A model generated the notes under the pieces. The model was given only the letters and a program-made list of their open reading frames with translations, did no database searches and had not been told where the DNA came from. Shown here piece after piece: positions 10,427 through 18,866 of a stretch of 64,000 nucleotides of DNA. This DNA comes from an uncultured Kordiimonas sp. Lineage in GTDB: Bacteria; Pseudomonadota; Alphaproteobacteria; Sphingomonadales; Kordiimonadaceae. The stretch covers positions 676,152-740,151 of the forward strand of contig CANNEK010000001.1 of assembly GCA_947503625.1 (NCBI GenBank), written 5' to 3'. A program made the position numbers and the translations under genes. Every line of letters starts with the position of its first letter. Position 1 is the stretch's first letter.

Positions 10427-10448
10427 TATATAAAGATTTCTTTATATA
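10427..10448. promoter_or_regulatory. Putative SahR operator
   Basis: The arms TATATAAAGA and TCTTTATATA are perfect complements around a central TT. As I recall it, the SahR motif of Alphaproteobacteria is an ATATAAAGA-like palindrome. The site lies between the start of sahR (minus) and mlaA (plus), close to sahR, where binding would block the methyl-cycle operon promoter. Confidence 0.75.
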
Positions 10449-10594
10449 AGTAAAGCTTGTTTTGGATATGCGACGTTTCATGAAATTGTGATCTATTGGT
10501 GCTGTCGCTGAAGCTTTTATCTTGATAAAGCCATATTTCAGAGGCATCGAGCCGAAGCAAACGACTATCTGTCTGGTATTTTTTTGAGATCTAT

Positions 10595-11389
10595 ATGACT
10601 TTTTTAAATTCGACCCGTTGGGGACTAGTGGTTTCTCTGATTTTTCTAACAGCTGCGTGTGCGTCAAATTCAGCCAATGTGGAAACCGGCGTTAATGACC
10701 CTTACGAGGAGATGAACCGGAAAATTTTCGAATTCAACCGTTCGTTCGATCGACAGATTTTGCGACCGATTTCGACAGCATACAAATTCATCATGCCAAA
10801 ACCGGCGCAAGACGGTGTCAGCAATGCGATGCGCAACCTGAGGGAACCCTGGGTTTTCGTAAATGATATCCTGCAGCTAAAATTTAAAAGAGCCCTGACC
10901 ACACTCACACGCTTCACGTTGAATACAACGGTTGGCCTCGCCGGGCTGTTTAGAGTTTCTGACGGCATGGGGGTTCCCTATCACTCTGAAGATCTTGGTC
11001 AGACGCTGGCTGTCTGGGGAATTGAAGAAAGCCCCTATTTCGTCATTCCGTTTGTTGGCCCGTCCACCAATCGGGACTTTGTCGGCTTTGCGGGGTATTT
11101 CTTTCTCGACCCGGTCAATATCGCGCTCAATAATGAGAATGAGGGCGGGCTGGCCTTGCTAAGGGCGGGTGTAGACGCCCTGGACGCACGCGTGCGGCTT
11201 CACGATGCTATCGATGAACTTTACAAGGAAGACGACCCGTATGTCGTCATGCGATCACTGTACTTCCAGACACGCAGGTACGAAATTTACGACGGTAATC
11301 CGCCGGCAGACGAAGCAGAAGAAGACTTCTTCGACGAGTTGGAGGATTATGAAGAACTGGAAGATAGCGAAGGCACAGGTGGAAACTAA
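10595..11389 (+). CDS. mlaA: MlaA-family outer-membrane lipoprotein (VacJ)
   Basis: A 264-residue outer-membrane lipoprotein that, with porins and the Mla pathway, removes misplaced phospholipids from the outer leaflet. A signal peptide with lipobox LTAAC puts the lipidated Cys at residue 22. The family core follows: NDPYEEMNRKIFEFNR, then FVNDILQ, and the segment with LGQTLAVWG and PFVGPST. The C-terminal 35 residues are strongly acidic (EEDFFDELEDYEELEDSE), a low-complexity tail outside the core. No other mla genes are nearby. The ribosome-binding site is weak (GAG before an AT-rich spacer). The gene is divergent from sahR and convergent with the next gene. Confidence 0.92.
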   Translation: MTFLNSTRWGLVVSLIFLTAACASNSANVETGVNDPYEEMNRKIFEFNRSFDRQILRPISTAYKFIMPKPAQDGVSNAMRNLREPWVFVNDILQLKFKRALTTLTRFTLNTTVGLAGLFRVSDGMGVPYHSEDLGQTLAVWGIEESPYFVIPFVGPSTNRDFVGFAGYFFLDPVNIALNNENEGGLALLRAGVDALDARVRLHDAIDELYKEDDPYVVMRSLYFQTRRYEIYDGNPPADEAEEDFFDELEDYEELEDSEGTGGN

Positions 11390-11404
11390 TCCGGTCTCTA
11401 CTGC

Positions 11405-12184
11405 CTAATTGCTGAGATGCAAACAGGCAGTGCCGCCGGGCAAGCCATACTTTAGATATATGACTTGCAGCTCCTCAAGGAATTCATCCTGATACATCAG
11501 GTCACGCATGCGTGCCTTCATTGCAGCGTATCTTGGGCTATAGGACGTGGAAAGTGCGAGGCGCAGAGAATCGAGATAAAACGGCGCGGCAAAACGGTCC
11601 CAATCACCTTCTGGAATTTTGTAGCTGGGATGCAGATTGTTGCGGTACCCTTGCAAAACTGCGTCATCGATAACGAAAGCGTCCACCCGCCCACGAAACA
11701 TCATGCGGAACATGATATCCGTGTTGGCAATCTGCATGCCGGTCGCGTTGAGTGTTGGCAAATAACGATCATGAAAATAACCATTACCCGAATATGCAAC
11801 GCGTTTTTTGTTCATATCAGCAAGTTTCAGAACAGGCGCAGTCTTCAGCGACATGACTGCTGTGCTAATGCAGCCGACATCCAGCAAGTGATCCACTTCG
11901 CTGTTTAATTTTTCGCCGCGATAGATAATGCTAAAATCATATTCGCCTGTTTTCAAAGAGCGCAGCACACGCGAAACCGGGGCGATAGTATATTGATTGG
12001 TAATGCCCAGAGCCCGGTCAGCGGCCCGGGCAATCTCAACAAGCATACCTCTCGGTTGTCCGTCTTCCATCCAGCCATAAGGGAACCAGTCTACAATGCT
12101 GTATGTGGGCGACGCACTAGCGCGCATTCCCAAAGCACCAGTAACCGATATCAGGAAAGCCAGAATAAGCTTGTAACGTCGCAA
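11405..12184 (-). CDS. Periplasmic solute-binding protein family 3-like
   Basis: About 259 residues resembling amino-acid-binding proteins of family 3: YSIVDWFPYGWMEDGQPRGMLVEIARAA near the N-terminus, YDFSIIYRG, and a late VDAFVID segment. A Sec-type signal peptide (RRYKLILAFLISVTGALGMRASA) is seen if translation starts at TTG 12184, right after a G-rich ribosome-binding stretch. A GTG at 12244 would add 20 residues before the signal. No ABC permease or ATPase is adjacent, so it may be a stand-alone binding protein of the kind often found in marine proteobacteria rather than a transporter component. Confidence 0.7.
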   Translation of the reverse strand: MRRYKLILAFLISVTGALGMRASASPTYSIVDWFPYGWMEDGQPRGMLVEIARAADRALGITNQYTIAPVSRVLRSLKTGEYDFSIIYRGEKLNSEVDHLLDVGCISTAVMSLKTAPVLKLADMNKKRVAYSGNGYFHDRYLPTLNATGMQIANTDIMFRMMFRGRVDAFVIDDAVLQGYRNNLHPSYKIPEGDWDRFAAPFYLDSLRLALSTSYSPRYAAMKARMRDLMYQDEFLEELQVIYLKYGLPGGTACLHLSN

Positions 12185-12289
12185 ACCTCCCCCCCCTTCC
12201 AAGCAATTGCTGCGACGCTTGTGTCGCAAGCAACGCAAGAACACAAAACGTCAGACAGCAAACTCTAGCAGCTAGATATTAGCGAAATC

Positions 12290-13960
12290 TTAGCGGGCAA
12301 ATTTACGGTATTTGATCCGGTGCGGTTGTGTTGCATCCGCGCCCAAACGCCGTTTCTTGTCCTCTTCGTAGGCCTGGAAGTTCCCTTCGAACCACTCCAC
12401 ATGGCTATCGCCTTCGAAGGCCAGCATATGTGTCGCGATACGATCAAGGAAGAAGCGATCGTGGCTGATCACCACCGCACAGCCCGCGAAATTTTCCAGG
12501 GCCTCTTCAAGCGCTGCAAGCGTTTCTGTATCAAGGTCATTGGTCGGCTCATCAAGCAGCAACACATTGCCCCCCCCCTTGAGCATTTTTGCTAAATGTA
12601 CCCGGTTCCGCTCACCGCCGGACAACAGGCCGACTTTCTTCTGCTGGTCGCCACCCTTGAAATTGAAGGCCCCAACGTAGGCCCGTGTACTCACCTCCGC
12701 CTTGCCGAAAGTAAAAATATCGTGGCCGCCGGATATCTCTTCCCAAACATTCTTGTTGGGGTCTAATGCATCACGAGATTGATCCACATAACCAAGCTCC
12801 ACAGTTTCACCCAGTTCAATCTCGCCAGCATCAGGCTTTTCGGCGCCAGTGATCATGCGGAACAATGTGGTTTTACCTGCGCCGTTCGCACCAATGATAC
12901 CAACGATACCGCCCGGTGGCAGAGAGAATTCCAAATTTTCGAACAACAATTTGTCACCAAACGCTTTGGTGAGCCCCTTGGCCTCAATCACCTTGTTGCC
13001 AAGGCGTGCCGGTGGCTGAATCTTGATCTGTGCCGGGCCGGAAACACGATCCTGCTGGTCCTTGAGCATCTCATCGTAGGCCTTGATCCGGGCTTTTGAT
13101 TTGGCCTGGCGCGCTTTCGGGCTTTGCCTGATCCACTCCAGTTCGTCGTTCATGGCTTTCTGACGAGCCTTGTCCGTACGCTCTTCCTGAGCCATCCGTT
13201 TGGTTTTCATCTCCAGCCATGCGGTATAGTTGCCTTCAAAAGGGATACCCTGCCCCCGGTCCAGCTCAAGCACCCAGCCAACAACATTATCAAGGAAATA
13301 GCGATCGTGGGTCACGAGGATCACACAACCTTTGTAATCCTGCAAATAACGCTCCAGCCACGCGACCGTTTCGGCGTCCAGATGGTTGGTTGGCTCATCC
13401 AGTAGCAAAATTTCCGGCTTTTCCAGCAACAGTTTACACAAAGCAACCCGGCGTTTTTCACCGCCGGAAAGCCTGTCAACGGACCAGTCATTGGGCGGAC
13501 AACACAATGCATCCATCGCAACTTCTGCCTGACTTTGCAGGTCCCAGGCATCTGCCGCGTCGACCTGTTCCTGAAGTTCACCCATTTTTGCGAGCAAATC
13601 CATGTTTTCCGGGTCTTCGCCGTACGCCATGGCAACGGCATTGAACTCATCGACCAGTGCCTGTGTGGCGGCCATGCCCTCCATCACGTTGCCCAGCACA
13701 TCCTTGCTATCGTCAAGCTGCGGTTCCTGTGGCAAATACCCGACACGGATACCGTCTGCGGCCCACGCTTCACCGCCAAACTCGGTGTCATAGCCTGCCA
13801 TGATTTTCATCAACGTTGATTTACCGGCACCGTTTTGACCGATAATCGCGATTTTCGCATCAGGCAGAAAGTTCAGGGAAATGCCGTTCAGAACCTGCTT
13901 GCCACCCGGGTAGGTTTTGGACAGTTTCTGCATCTGGTAGACGTACTGATAGGCAGCCAT
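12290..13960 (-). CDS. ettA: Energy-dependent translational throttle protein EttA (ABC-F)
   Basis: A 556-residue soluble tandem ABC ATPase of the ABC-F group that binds the ribosomal E site and gates translation by ATP/ADP ratio. The first domain has Walker A GQNGAGKST, signature LSGGEKRRVAL and Walker B LLLDEPTNHLD. The linker holds the charged arm segment (RQSPKARQAKSKARIKAYDEM). The second domain has GANGAGKTT, LSGGERNRVHL and LLLDEPTNDLD. There are no membrane segments. Length and linker match EttA rather than Uup or YheS. It is monocistronic by appearance. Confidence 0.95.
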   Translation of the reverse strand: MAAYQYVYQMQKLSKTYPGGKQVLNGISLNFLPDAKIAIIGQNGAGKSTLMKIMAGYDTEFGGEAWAADGIRVGYLPQEPQLDDSKDVLGNVMEGMAATQALVDEFNAVAMAYGEDPENMDLLAKMGELQEQVDAADAWDLQSQAEVAMDALCCPPNDWSVDRLSGGEKRRVALCKLLLEKPEILLLDEPTNHLDAETVAWLERYLQDYKGCVILVTHDRYFLDNVVGWVLELDRGQGIPFEGNYTAWLEMKTKRMAQEERTDKARQKAMNDELEWIRQSPKARQAKSKARIKAYDEMLKDQQDRVSGPAQIKIQPPARLGNKVIEAKGLTKAFGDKLLFENLEFSLPPGGIVGIIGANGAGKTTLFRMITGAEKPDAGEIELGETVELGYVDQSRDALDPNKNVWEEISGGHDIFTFGKAEVSTRAYVGAFNFKGGDQQKKVGLLSGGERNRVHLAKMLKGGGNVLLLDEPTNDLDTETLAALEEALENFAGCAVVISHDRFFLDRIATHMLAFEGDSHVEWFEGNFQAYEEDKKRRLGADATQPHRIKYRKFAR

Positions 13961-14055
13961 GGATTTGGGACCTCAAAGAATTTGAATGAATTGGGCTTCA
14001 ATTAGCGCAGAAAACGAAGTGGAACAAGCCGGATTCGCCAGTTTCTCGACTGAAA

Positions 14056-14472
14056 TTAACCGTCATCCGAACTAAACGTGCGATGCGAAGGCAAGCCATC
14101 CTGCATATGCAGCCACGGCAACTTTGTTTTGACATAAGTATGGGCCTGGGGCTCGAACTCCGCGGCGCGGTCCAGTAAAACCAGATGCAGGTGAATTTCA
14201 TCCGGCCATGCTTCGCCTTCAAACGAAACAGCGCTGCCACATTTATTACAAAACCGTCGGGTTACGCCGGGGCTGGACCGGAACATTGTCAGCTCTTCCC
14301 CTGTAATCCGCACTGAAGATTTATTGAAACCTGCGTATGTCGCAAAAGCGGCGCTGGTTGCTTTCTGGCAGCTAGGGCAATGACAGTGGCCGACCCACAG
14401 CGGATCACCCAGCACTTCAAGTTTTACACTACCGCATAAACATTTGCCTGCATGGTCCGGCTCGAAACTCAT
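14056..14472 (-). CDS. GFA/CENP-V family zinc protein
   Basis: A 138-residue protein with the glutathione-dependent formaldehyde-activating (GFA) fold. Zinc-binding cysteines are evident: CLCGSVKLEV, then HCHCPSCQK, and FCNKCGSAVSF. Family members include Gfa, which binds the glutathione-hydroxymethyl adduct, but most homologues have no proven reaction. Its ATG overlaps the stop of the upstream glutathione transferase gene by one base, so the two are cotranscribed. The glutathione theme of the cluster supports a thiol-adduct role, as inference. Confidence 0.88.
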   Translation of the reverse strand: MSFEPDHAGKCLCGSVKLEVLGDPLWVGHCHCPSCQKATSAAFATYAGFNKSSVRITGEELTMFRSSPGVTRRFCNKCGSAVSFEGEAWPDEIHLHLVLLDRAAEFEPQAHTYVKTKLPWLHMQDGLPSHRTFSSDDG

Positions 14473-15128
14473 CAGTCTTTCTTCGCAAAAAATTTATTGA
14501 ATGAGGCATCGGCTCGCGCTTTGCTCGCCTGATACAGGTCGCTGGCAGTCGTTTTTTCCCAATAGGCCTCAAGCTTCGGGCACCCTTCGAAACCATTGAC
14601 ACCAAATTGTGGCATCAGACGATCAAACCAATAGAACTGGGACATCAATGCAGCGTCAGCGTGTGTGTAACTGCTGCCAACGGCAAAACCATGATCCCCG
14701 AGGATTGTTTCCAGATACCCAAGCGCCGCCGGAATGTTTGTATCCTTGGCTGCCGCAAGCTCTTCATCTGTGGCCGAGCCGCCGAAGGCTACGCGTCCCA
14801 CCGGCCCAATAGCGTTGGTGTAATAAACATCCAGCACCCTTACGATCCGGCTGGTCCGGGCTGCTGCCAGCGGATCGGCAAGCGTAAGCGACGTGCCACC
14901 AGCCACCGCGTCAAGATACTCGACAATAACCTGACTTTCGGTCAGCGACGTGCCGTCCTCAAGAAGCAGAAACGGAATTTTACCAAGCGGATGATGGTTG
15001 AAATGCTCGTCAGACTTAAACCCTCCGGGCACATCCGATAGCGTTACAGCGTCTGGCTTTCCCTTCATCTCCAGTGCAATCAGTACTCGCTCAACATAGG
15101 GAGATACGCTGTGTCCACATAACTTCAT
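14472..15128 (-). CDS. Glutathione S-transferase family protein (copy 1)
   Basis: A 218-residue GST: N-terminal thioredoxin fold with SPYVERVLIALE and the glutathione-site segment HPLGKIPFLLLEDGTSLTES (cis-Pro, then E-S/T), followed by an all-helical C-terminal domain. A TTG two codons upstream is possible, but ATG 15128 has a GAGG ribosome-binding site. The next gene upstream (15168-15827) is a paralogue sharing the PLGKIPxLLLEDGTxL core, so this pair probably arose by tandem duplication. Substrate unknown. Confidence 0.9.
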   Translation of the reverse strand: MKLCGHSVSPYVERVLIALEMKGKPDAVTLSDVPGGFKSDEHFNHHPLGKIPFLLLEDGTSLTESQVIVEYLDAVAGGTSLTLADPLAAARTSRIVRVLDVYYTNAIGPVGRVAFGGSATDEELAAAKDTNIPAALGYLETILGDHGFAVGSSYTHADAALMSQFYWFDRLMPQFGVNGFEGCPKLEAYWEKTTASDLYQASKARADASFNKFFAKKD

Positions 15129-15167
15129 AACCAATCCTCTTCAGGTGTCTTGCCAATCGGCAAATTA

Positions 15168-15827
15168 CTATTTCATCGAAGCCATCACCACATCAAGTGA
15201 AGATTGGATGCGAGCATGGGAATTGATCGCAAGATCACTGTATTTCTGCGTATTCCACCACACCGCAAATCCCGGGCGGCCGTCCATTGGGCGCAGATCG
15301 TATTTCGACAGGAAATGCTCAAGGAAAAACATATGCGGTATCAACGCAATGTCTGCGAATGAAAGTGAATTCCCCACAGCAAATGGGCCACCAGAAAGAG
15401 TCTTCTCCAGAAAGTCGAACGCAGACGGCAAGCCGCTCGTGAGCGCGGTCTCTATGGCAACCTCGTCGGGTGCAACCCGCCCGAACATGGGACGTGAAAG
15501 AGCCGCGGTATGCGGCGCGACATATACGTCGACAATTCGGGCAACAAGCCTGGCCCTGGCTGCATCCAGCGGGCTACCGGGCTCAAGATCGGGCCCCGGA
15601 AACATGGCGTTGAAGTATTCGGCAATAATCTGTCCTTCAGGCAGGCACGTACCATCTTCCAGCAACAGATATGGAATTTTCCCTAGCGGACTTTCGGCCA
15701 GCAGTTCTTCCGAACCAAAACCACCCGGCATCCCGGCAAGCTCTACCTTGTCGATAGCATCCTTGATTTCAAGCACCATGTAGGCGCGTTCATAGTAGGG
15801 TGAGAGATGCACACCGCGCAGTTTCAT
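15168..15827 (-). CDS. Glutathione S-transferase family protein (copy 2)
   Basis: A 219-residue GST paralogue of the downstream gene. It begins MKLRGVHLSPYYERAYMVLE and carries SPLGKIPYLLLEDGTCLPEG as the glutathione-binding element. The helical C-terminal domain differs more (FFLEHFLSKYDL, GRPGFAVWW). The ATG follows a GGGGGAATT ribosome-binding site. It leads a run of three same-strand genes (GST, GST, GFA protein) with short gaps, likely one transcript. Confidence 0.9.
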   Translation of the reverse strand: MKLRGVHLSPYYERAYMVLEIKDAIDKVELAGMPGGFGSEELLAESPLGKIPYLLLEDGTCLPEGQIIAEYFNAMFPGPDLEPGSPLDAARARLVARIVDVYVAPHTAALSRPMFGRVAPDEVAIETALTSGLPSAFDFLEKTLSGGPFAVGNSLSFADIALIPHMFFLEHFLSKYDLRPMDGRPGFAVWWNTQKYSDLAINSHARIQSSLDVVMASMK

Positions 15828-15865
15828 AATTCCCCCAAATTAACGACACAGATGCAAGCACACTC

Positions 15866-16345
15866 CTAACGTTTTTTTAGTCTGTCAATAAAATCAGCCA
15901 TACCCTCTGGTGATGAACCGGCATCGACATCCTTTTCACGGACGAAGACATGCTCTTCCAATTGGCTTCCCAGCAACACCTCAATATCTTTCAGCGCTTT
16001 TTCCGGGGGCGAATGACCGCCATATGTCAGGAAAAGTGCCATTTTTTGAGGCAATCGCTGGTTATCATCCAGAAAAGCCCTCAGGGGCGCAGCAGGGTAG
16101 CTGGTCCAGATAGGTCCGCCAATAACGAGGCAGTCATAGTCATCCGGGGCATAATCATCGGGTAGTTCGATGACAGGAAGTCGCCGCTTCAAGCTGTCAT
16201 ATGCGGCTCGAACATACCCCAGGACTCCGCGGTATTTTTCGCATGAAATTTGCTCGACTGTCGCATCAAGCGCCTTCGCCAGTGATTGGGCAACCTTCGC
16301 TGATGTACCCGTACGTGAATAATATAGAACCAATATTTTGCTCAT
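15866..16345 (-). CDS. Flavodoxin-family protein
   Basis: A 159-residue FMN-binding flavodoxin-like protein. The phosphate loop is YYSRTGTSAKVA at residues 8-19. The flavin-flanking loops are GGPIWTSYPAAPLRAF and the region after FLTYGG. It is closer to stand-alone flavodoxin-like oxidoreductases than to short electron-transfer flavodoxins because of the Y-S-R-T-G-T loop and the basic segment after residue 40. It lies just upstream of the glutathione cluster on the same strand. The electron partner is unknown. Confidence 0.85.
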   Translation of the reverse strand: MSKILVLYYSRTGTSAKVAQSLAKALDATVEQISCEKYRGVLGYVRAAYDSLKRRLPVIELPDDYAPDDYDCLVIGGPIWTSYPAAPLRAFLDDNQRLPQKMALFLTYGGHSPPEKALKDIEVLLGSQLEEHVFVREKDVDAGSSPEGMADFIDRLKKR

Positions 16346-16409
16346 AATGCGCCGGACATAGCGCAGCCATCACGAGAACGCCTTGACGCCAGTCAAAATG
16401 CAGCCTCTT

Positions 16410-17054
16410 TTAACCAGCCAATTGAAAGCGTATAAGGTTGATCGCAACCACAATCATTACCACCGCAATGAAGCTGTCGAGCAAGCGCCAGGTAATCGGT
16501 TTCCGGAACAGGGGCGCGGCTTTTTTGCCGCCGAATGCCAAACCATAAAACCAGACTGCCGAGGCGATGATAGCACCGGCCCAAAACGCCATACGTTCTG
16601 TGTCCGTTGCATATTGGACACTGACGCCGCCGATAAGAACCATTGTGTCCATGTAAACCCATGGGTTCAGCAATGAGAACGCAGCCGCATGCAGCATGGC
16701 TGTGCGCACACCTGCCCCAGCAGCATCGCCCGCCGCTTCATCCATCGAGCGACTATCCAGTACCTCGGGTTTGATTGCAGCCTTGATGCTTTTGACGGCA
16801 AACCATGTCAGGAACACCACGCCGCCCCAGCCGAGCCAAACTGATAATGTGGCATTTCCCGCAATAAAACGGCCAACGCCCATAACTCCCAGTGTGATCA
16901 ATGTTGCATCCGCCGCAAAACAGACACTGGCAACAGGCACAGCATGCCGCCCGCGAATACCCTGTCGCAGCACATAGGCATTTTGGGGCCCGATCGCCAT
17001 GATCAGTCCGATCGAGATTACGAAACCTTCCAGCAGTGTTACCAGCATAGCCAT
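16410..17054 (-). CDS. LysE/ArgO-family amino-acid exporter
   Basis: A 214-residue inner-membrane protein with about six hydrophobic helices. The N-terminal signature GLIMAIGPQNAYVLRQGIRG is characteristic of the LysE/ArgO branch of the LysE superfamily, which exports basic amino acids. The later LLNPWVYMDTMVLIGG also fits this branch. A likely cytoplasmic loop carries acidic and Ser residues (LDSRSMDEAAGDAAG). No lysG/argP-type regulator is adjacent. A second in-frame ATG two codons in is an alternative start. Confidence 0.9.
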   Translation of the reverse strand: MAMLVTLLEGFVISIGLIMAIGPQNAYVLRQGIRGRHAVPVASVCFAADATLITLGVMGVGRFIAGNATLSVWLGWGGVVFLTWFAVKSIKAAIKPEVLDSRSMDEAAGDAAGAGVRTAMLHAAAFSLLNPWVYMDTMVLIGGVSVQYATDTERMAFWAGAIIASAVWFYGLAFGGKKAAPLFRKPITWRLLDSFIAVVMIVVAINLIRFQLAG

Positions 17055-17178
17055 AAGGCCCTATTCGCACACCTTTTCAGGCGCTTCAAGAAACCTTTAC
17101 TTATGCAGCAACCTATGCCTTATTTTCGGGGCAATCGTAGGGTATTCAAGGGATACAAAGAGCTTTCCGGAGGTACTT

Positions 17179-17856
17179 GTGAAGGTTTTGAAACAAATTG
17201 TTCTTTCGGGTCTGGCTCTGGTATCCGGTGGGTGTGCCAGCAGCCTGAGTTATGAAGAACAGGTAATCGCCTACAACGACAAAGTACGCAAACCATACGA
17301 AGCATGCTTGGCAACACTGGAGCCCTCGGAAAATGGTGGCTTCATGTCAATGGTTGGTGATGGCATGTGCACCTACAGTCAACACAGGGAAGGGGCTGCG
17401 GGTAAAAAGTGTTCCGCAGGATTCCGTCGAACAACCTCCGCTCTGACAAGCCCCCGACGTTCCTGCCAGCCCTATCATGCTGTCTCGGATTCAAATGGAA
17501 AGTTGATGCTCGAGGAATCCCACGACGGTGTATCACTACTCGTTGTCACAGTATTCACGCGAGAACTCTCGGACGCTGAACATTGGCAGGGGGATCTTTT
17601 TTGCCGCTCTCGTGACAAGCAAAAAAGTTTCTCGGATGTCCAATTTGAACCTTACGAACTGCCGCGTGACAAAAATAAACGCTGGAAACCAAAATGGTCC
17701 CAAATCGGCTGGAGAGGCGTTTTTCCTGACAGTGAAACAGAAGATATTGGCAACTTGCGCGATTTTCGCGGATATCGCATGTGCCAGATTTTCTGGCGCT
17801 ACCCCAACCGGGCCAATCGCTACACCATGGTCCTGGCAAAATTGGGCTATTTCTAG
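17179..17856 (+). CDS. Putative lipoprotein of unknown function
   Basis: About 225 residues from a GTG start preceded by a clear GGAGG ribosome-binding site; an open frame continues further upstream but has no such site. The N-terminus VKVLKQIVLSGLALVSGGCAS is a short lipoprotein signal with a weak lipobox (SGGC). The mature protein has six further cysteines, suggesting disulfides in the envelope, and no domain that I recognise. It ends convergently with the hydrolase gene, overlapping by 4 bp. Confidence 0.65.
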   Translation: MKVLKQIVLSGLALVSGGCASSLSYEEQVIAYNDKVRKPYEACLATLEPSENGGFMSMVGDGMCTYSQHREGAAGKKCSAGFRRTTSALTSPRRSCQPYHAVSDSNGKLMLEESHDGVSLLVVTVFTRELSDAEHWQGDLFCRSRDKQKSFSDVQFEPYELPRDKNKRWKPKWSQIGWRGVFPDSETEDIGNLRDFRGYRMCQIFWRYPNRANRYTMVLAKLGYF

Positions 17857-18860
17857 AAGTTACGTCCCAACCAATCGATAAGCGCAATGTTGACCTCATC
17901 GGCTTTTTCCTGCTGCGTCCAGTGACCGATGCCCTTGAAATCAACGCGTTCATATGGTTCACACAGATCTTCCATGCCATCTGCCAGTTTAGGCGGGCAA
18001 ACACCATCCAGTTCAGCTGTAAACATCAAGCATGGCTTCATAACTTTCGGCAGCGCACCGTCGACCAGAAATTGTTTCTGGGCTTCCCAGTTGCCAGCCA
18101 TGTTGCGATACCAGTGCAAAGGCCCCATCATGCCGTTTCGTGAAAAGGCGTCGACATAATAGTCCATTTCCTCGTTCGACAGCAGCAATTCACCGCCCCA
18201 GGCTTCTTCGCCAGCTTGTAATAGACTGACAAGGTCCAGGCTTTTAATCGCAAATGCCAGGTTTTCATCGGCAGGCTTGCGCACACTGCGACCACCCGTC
18301 GGTCGGCGCAGGAAAAAGTTGAAGGTTTCGCGCAGGTTTTCTTCCAGAACTGGTTCACACGCGCCTTGGGTCTGGAAGCGCACGATATACATGCTTTCCC
18401 CCAAGGCCTGCCTGAACAATGAAACCGGGTCTATTGGGAAATGACGCATCAGCGGCACATTCATGCCGGCGCAGCCGAGAACCCTGTCTCCAATATAGAA
18501 AGGCGTTTGCCACAGTACAATGGCCCCCCAGTCGTGACCCACGAGAACAGCTTTTTCAATTCCGAAATGGTCCTGAACGGCGACAATATCACTGGTCAGT
18601 TTGGCCATTGTGTAATTTTCCACACCTTCGGGTGCATCCGACCGGCCATAGCCCCGACCATCATAGGTAATAGCCGGATATCCTGCCGCTGCAAGCGCAT
18701 CCAGCTGGTTGTTCCACGTGATTGCCACATCAGGCCAGCCGTGCATGAATATAACGGCAGGTTTATCAGTCTCGGTTGGGAGCGGACCTTCCCGATAAAC
18801 TGCCAGCTTGACGCCTTCGTTATCGACATATTCCGGATTTTTAAAGTCAAGCACGGCCAA
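17853..18860 (-). CDS. Alpha/beta hydrolase, epoxide-hydrolase-like
   Basis: A 335-residue alpha/beta hydrolase. The oxyanion motif HGWP is at residues 40-43. The nucleophile elbow GHDWG has Asp110 as nucleophile, typical of epoxide hydrolases and haloalkane dehalogenases rather than esterases. A late ELDG and GIGHW supply the acid and the His base. A cap domain between the halves contains tyrosines (EEMDYYVDAF) that could protonate an epoxide. No signal peptide. Soluble epoxide hydrolase is the best guess; the substrate is unknown. Confidence 0.85.
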   Translation of the reverse strand: MAVLDFKNPEYVDNEGVKLAVYREGPLPTETDKPAVIFMHGWPDVAITWNNQLDALAAAGYPAITYDGRGYGRSDAPEGVENYTMAKLTSDIVAVQDHFGIEKAVLVGHDWGAIVLWQTPFYIGDRVLGCAGMNVPLMRHFPIDPVSLFRQALGESMYIVRFQTQGACEPVLEENLRETFNFFLRRPTGGRSVRKPADENLAFAIKSLDLVSLLQAGEEAWGGELLLSNEEMDYYVDAFSRNGMMGPLHWYRNMAGNWEAQKQFLVDGALPKVMKPCLMFTAELDGVCPPKLADGMEDLCEPYERVDFKGIGHWTQQEKADEVNIALIDWLGRNF

Positions 18861-18866
18861 TCTCCC

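Noticed and set aside
10449-10594. Possible SAM or cobalamin riboswitch near the methionine operon
   Set aside because: The leader between the operator and sahR is only about 26 bp, and no riboswitch core elements are visible.
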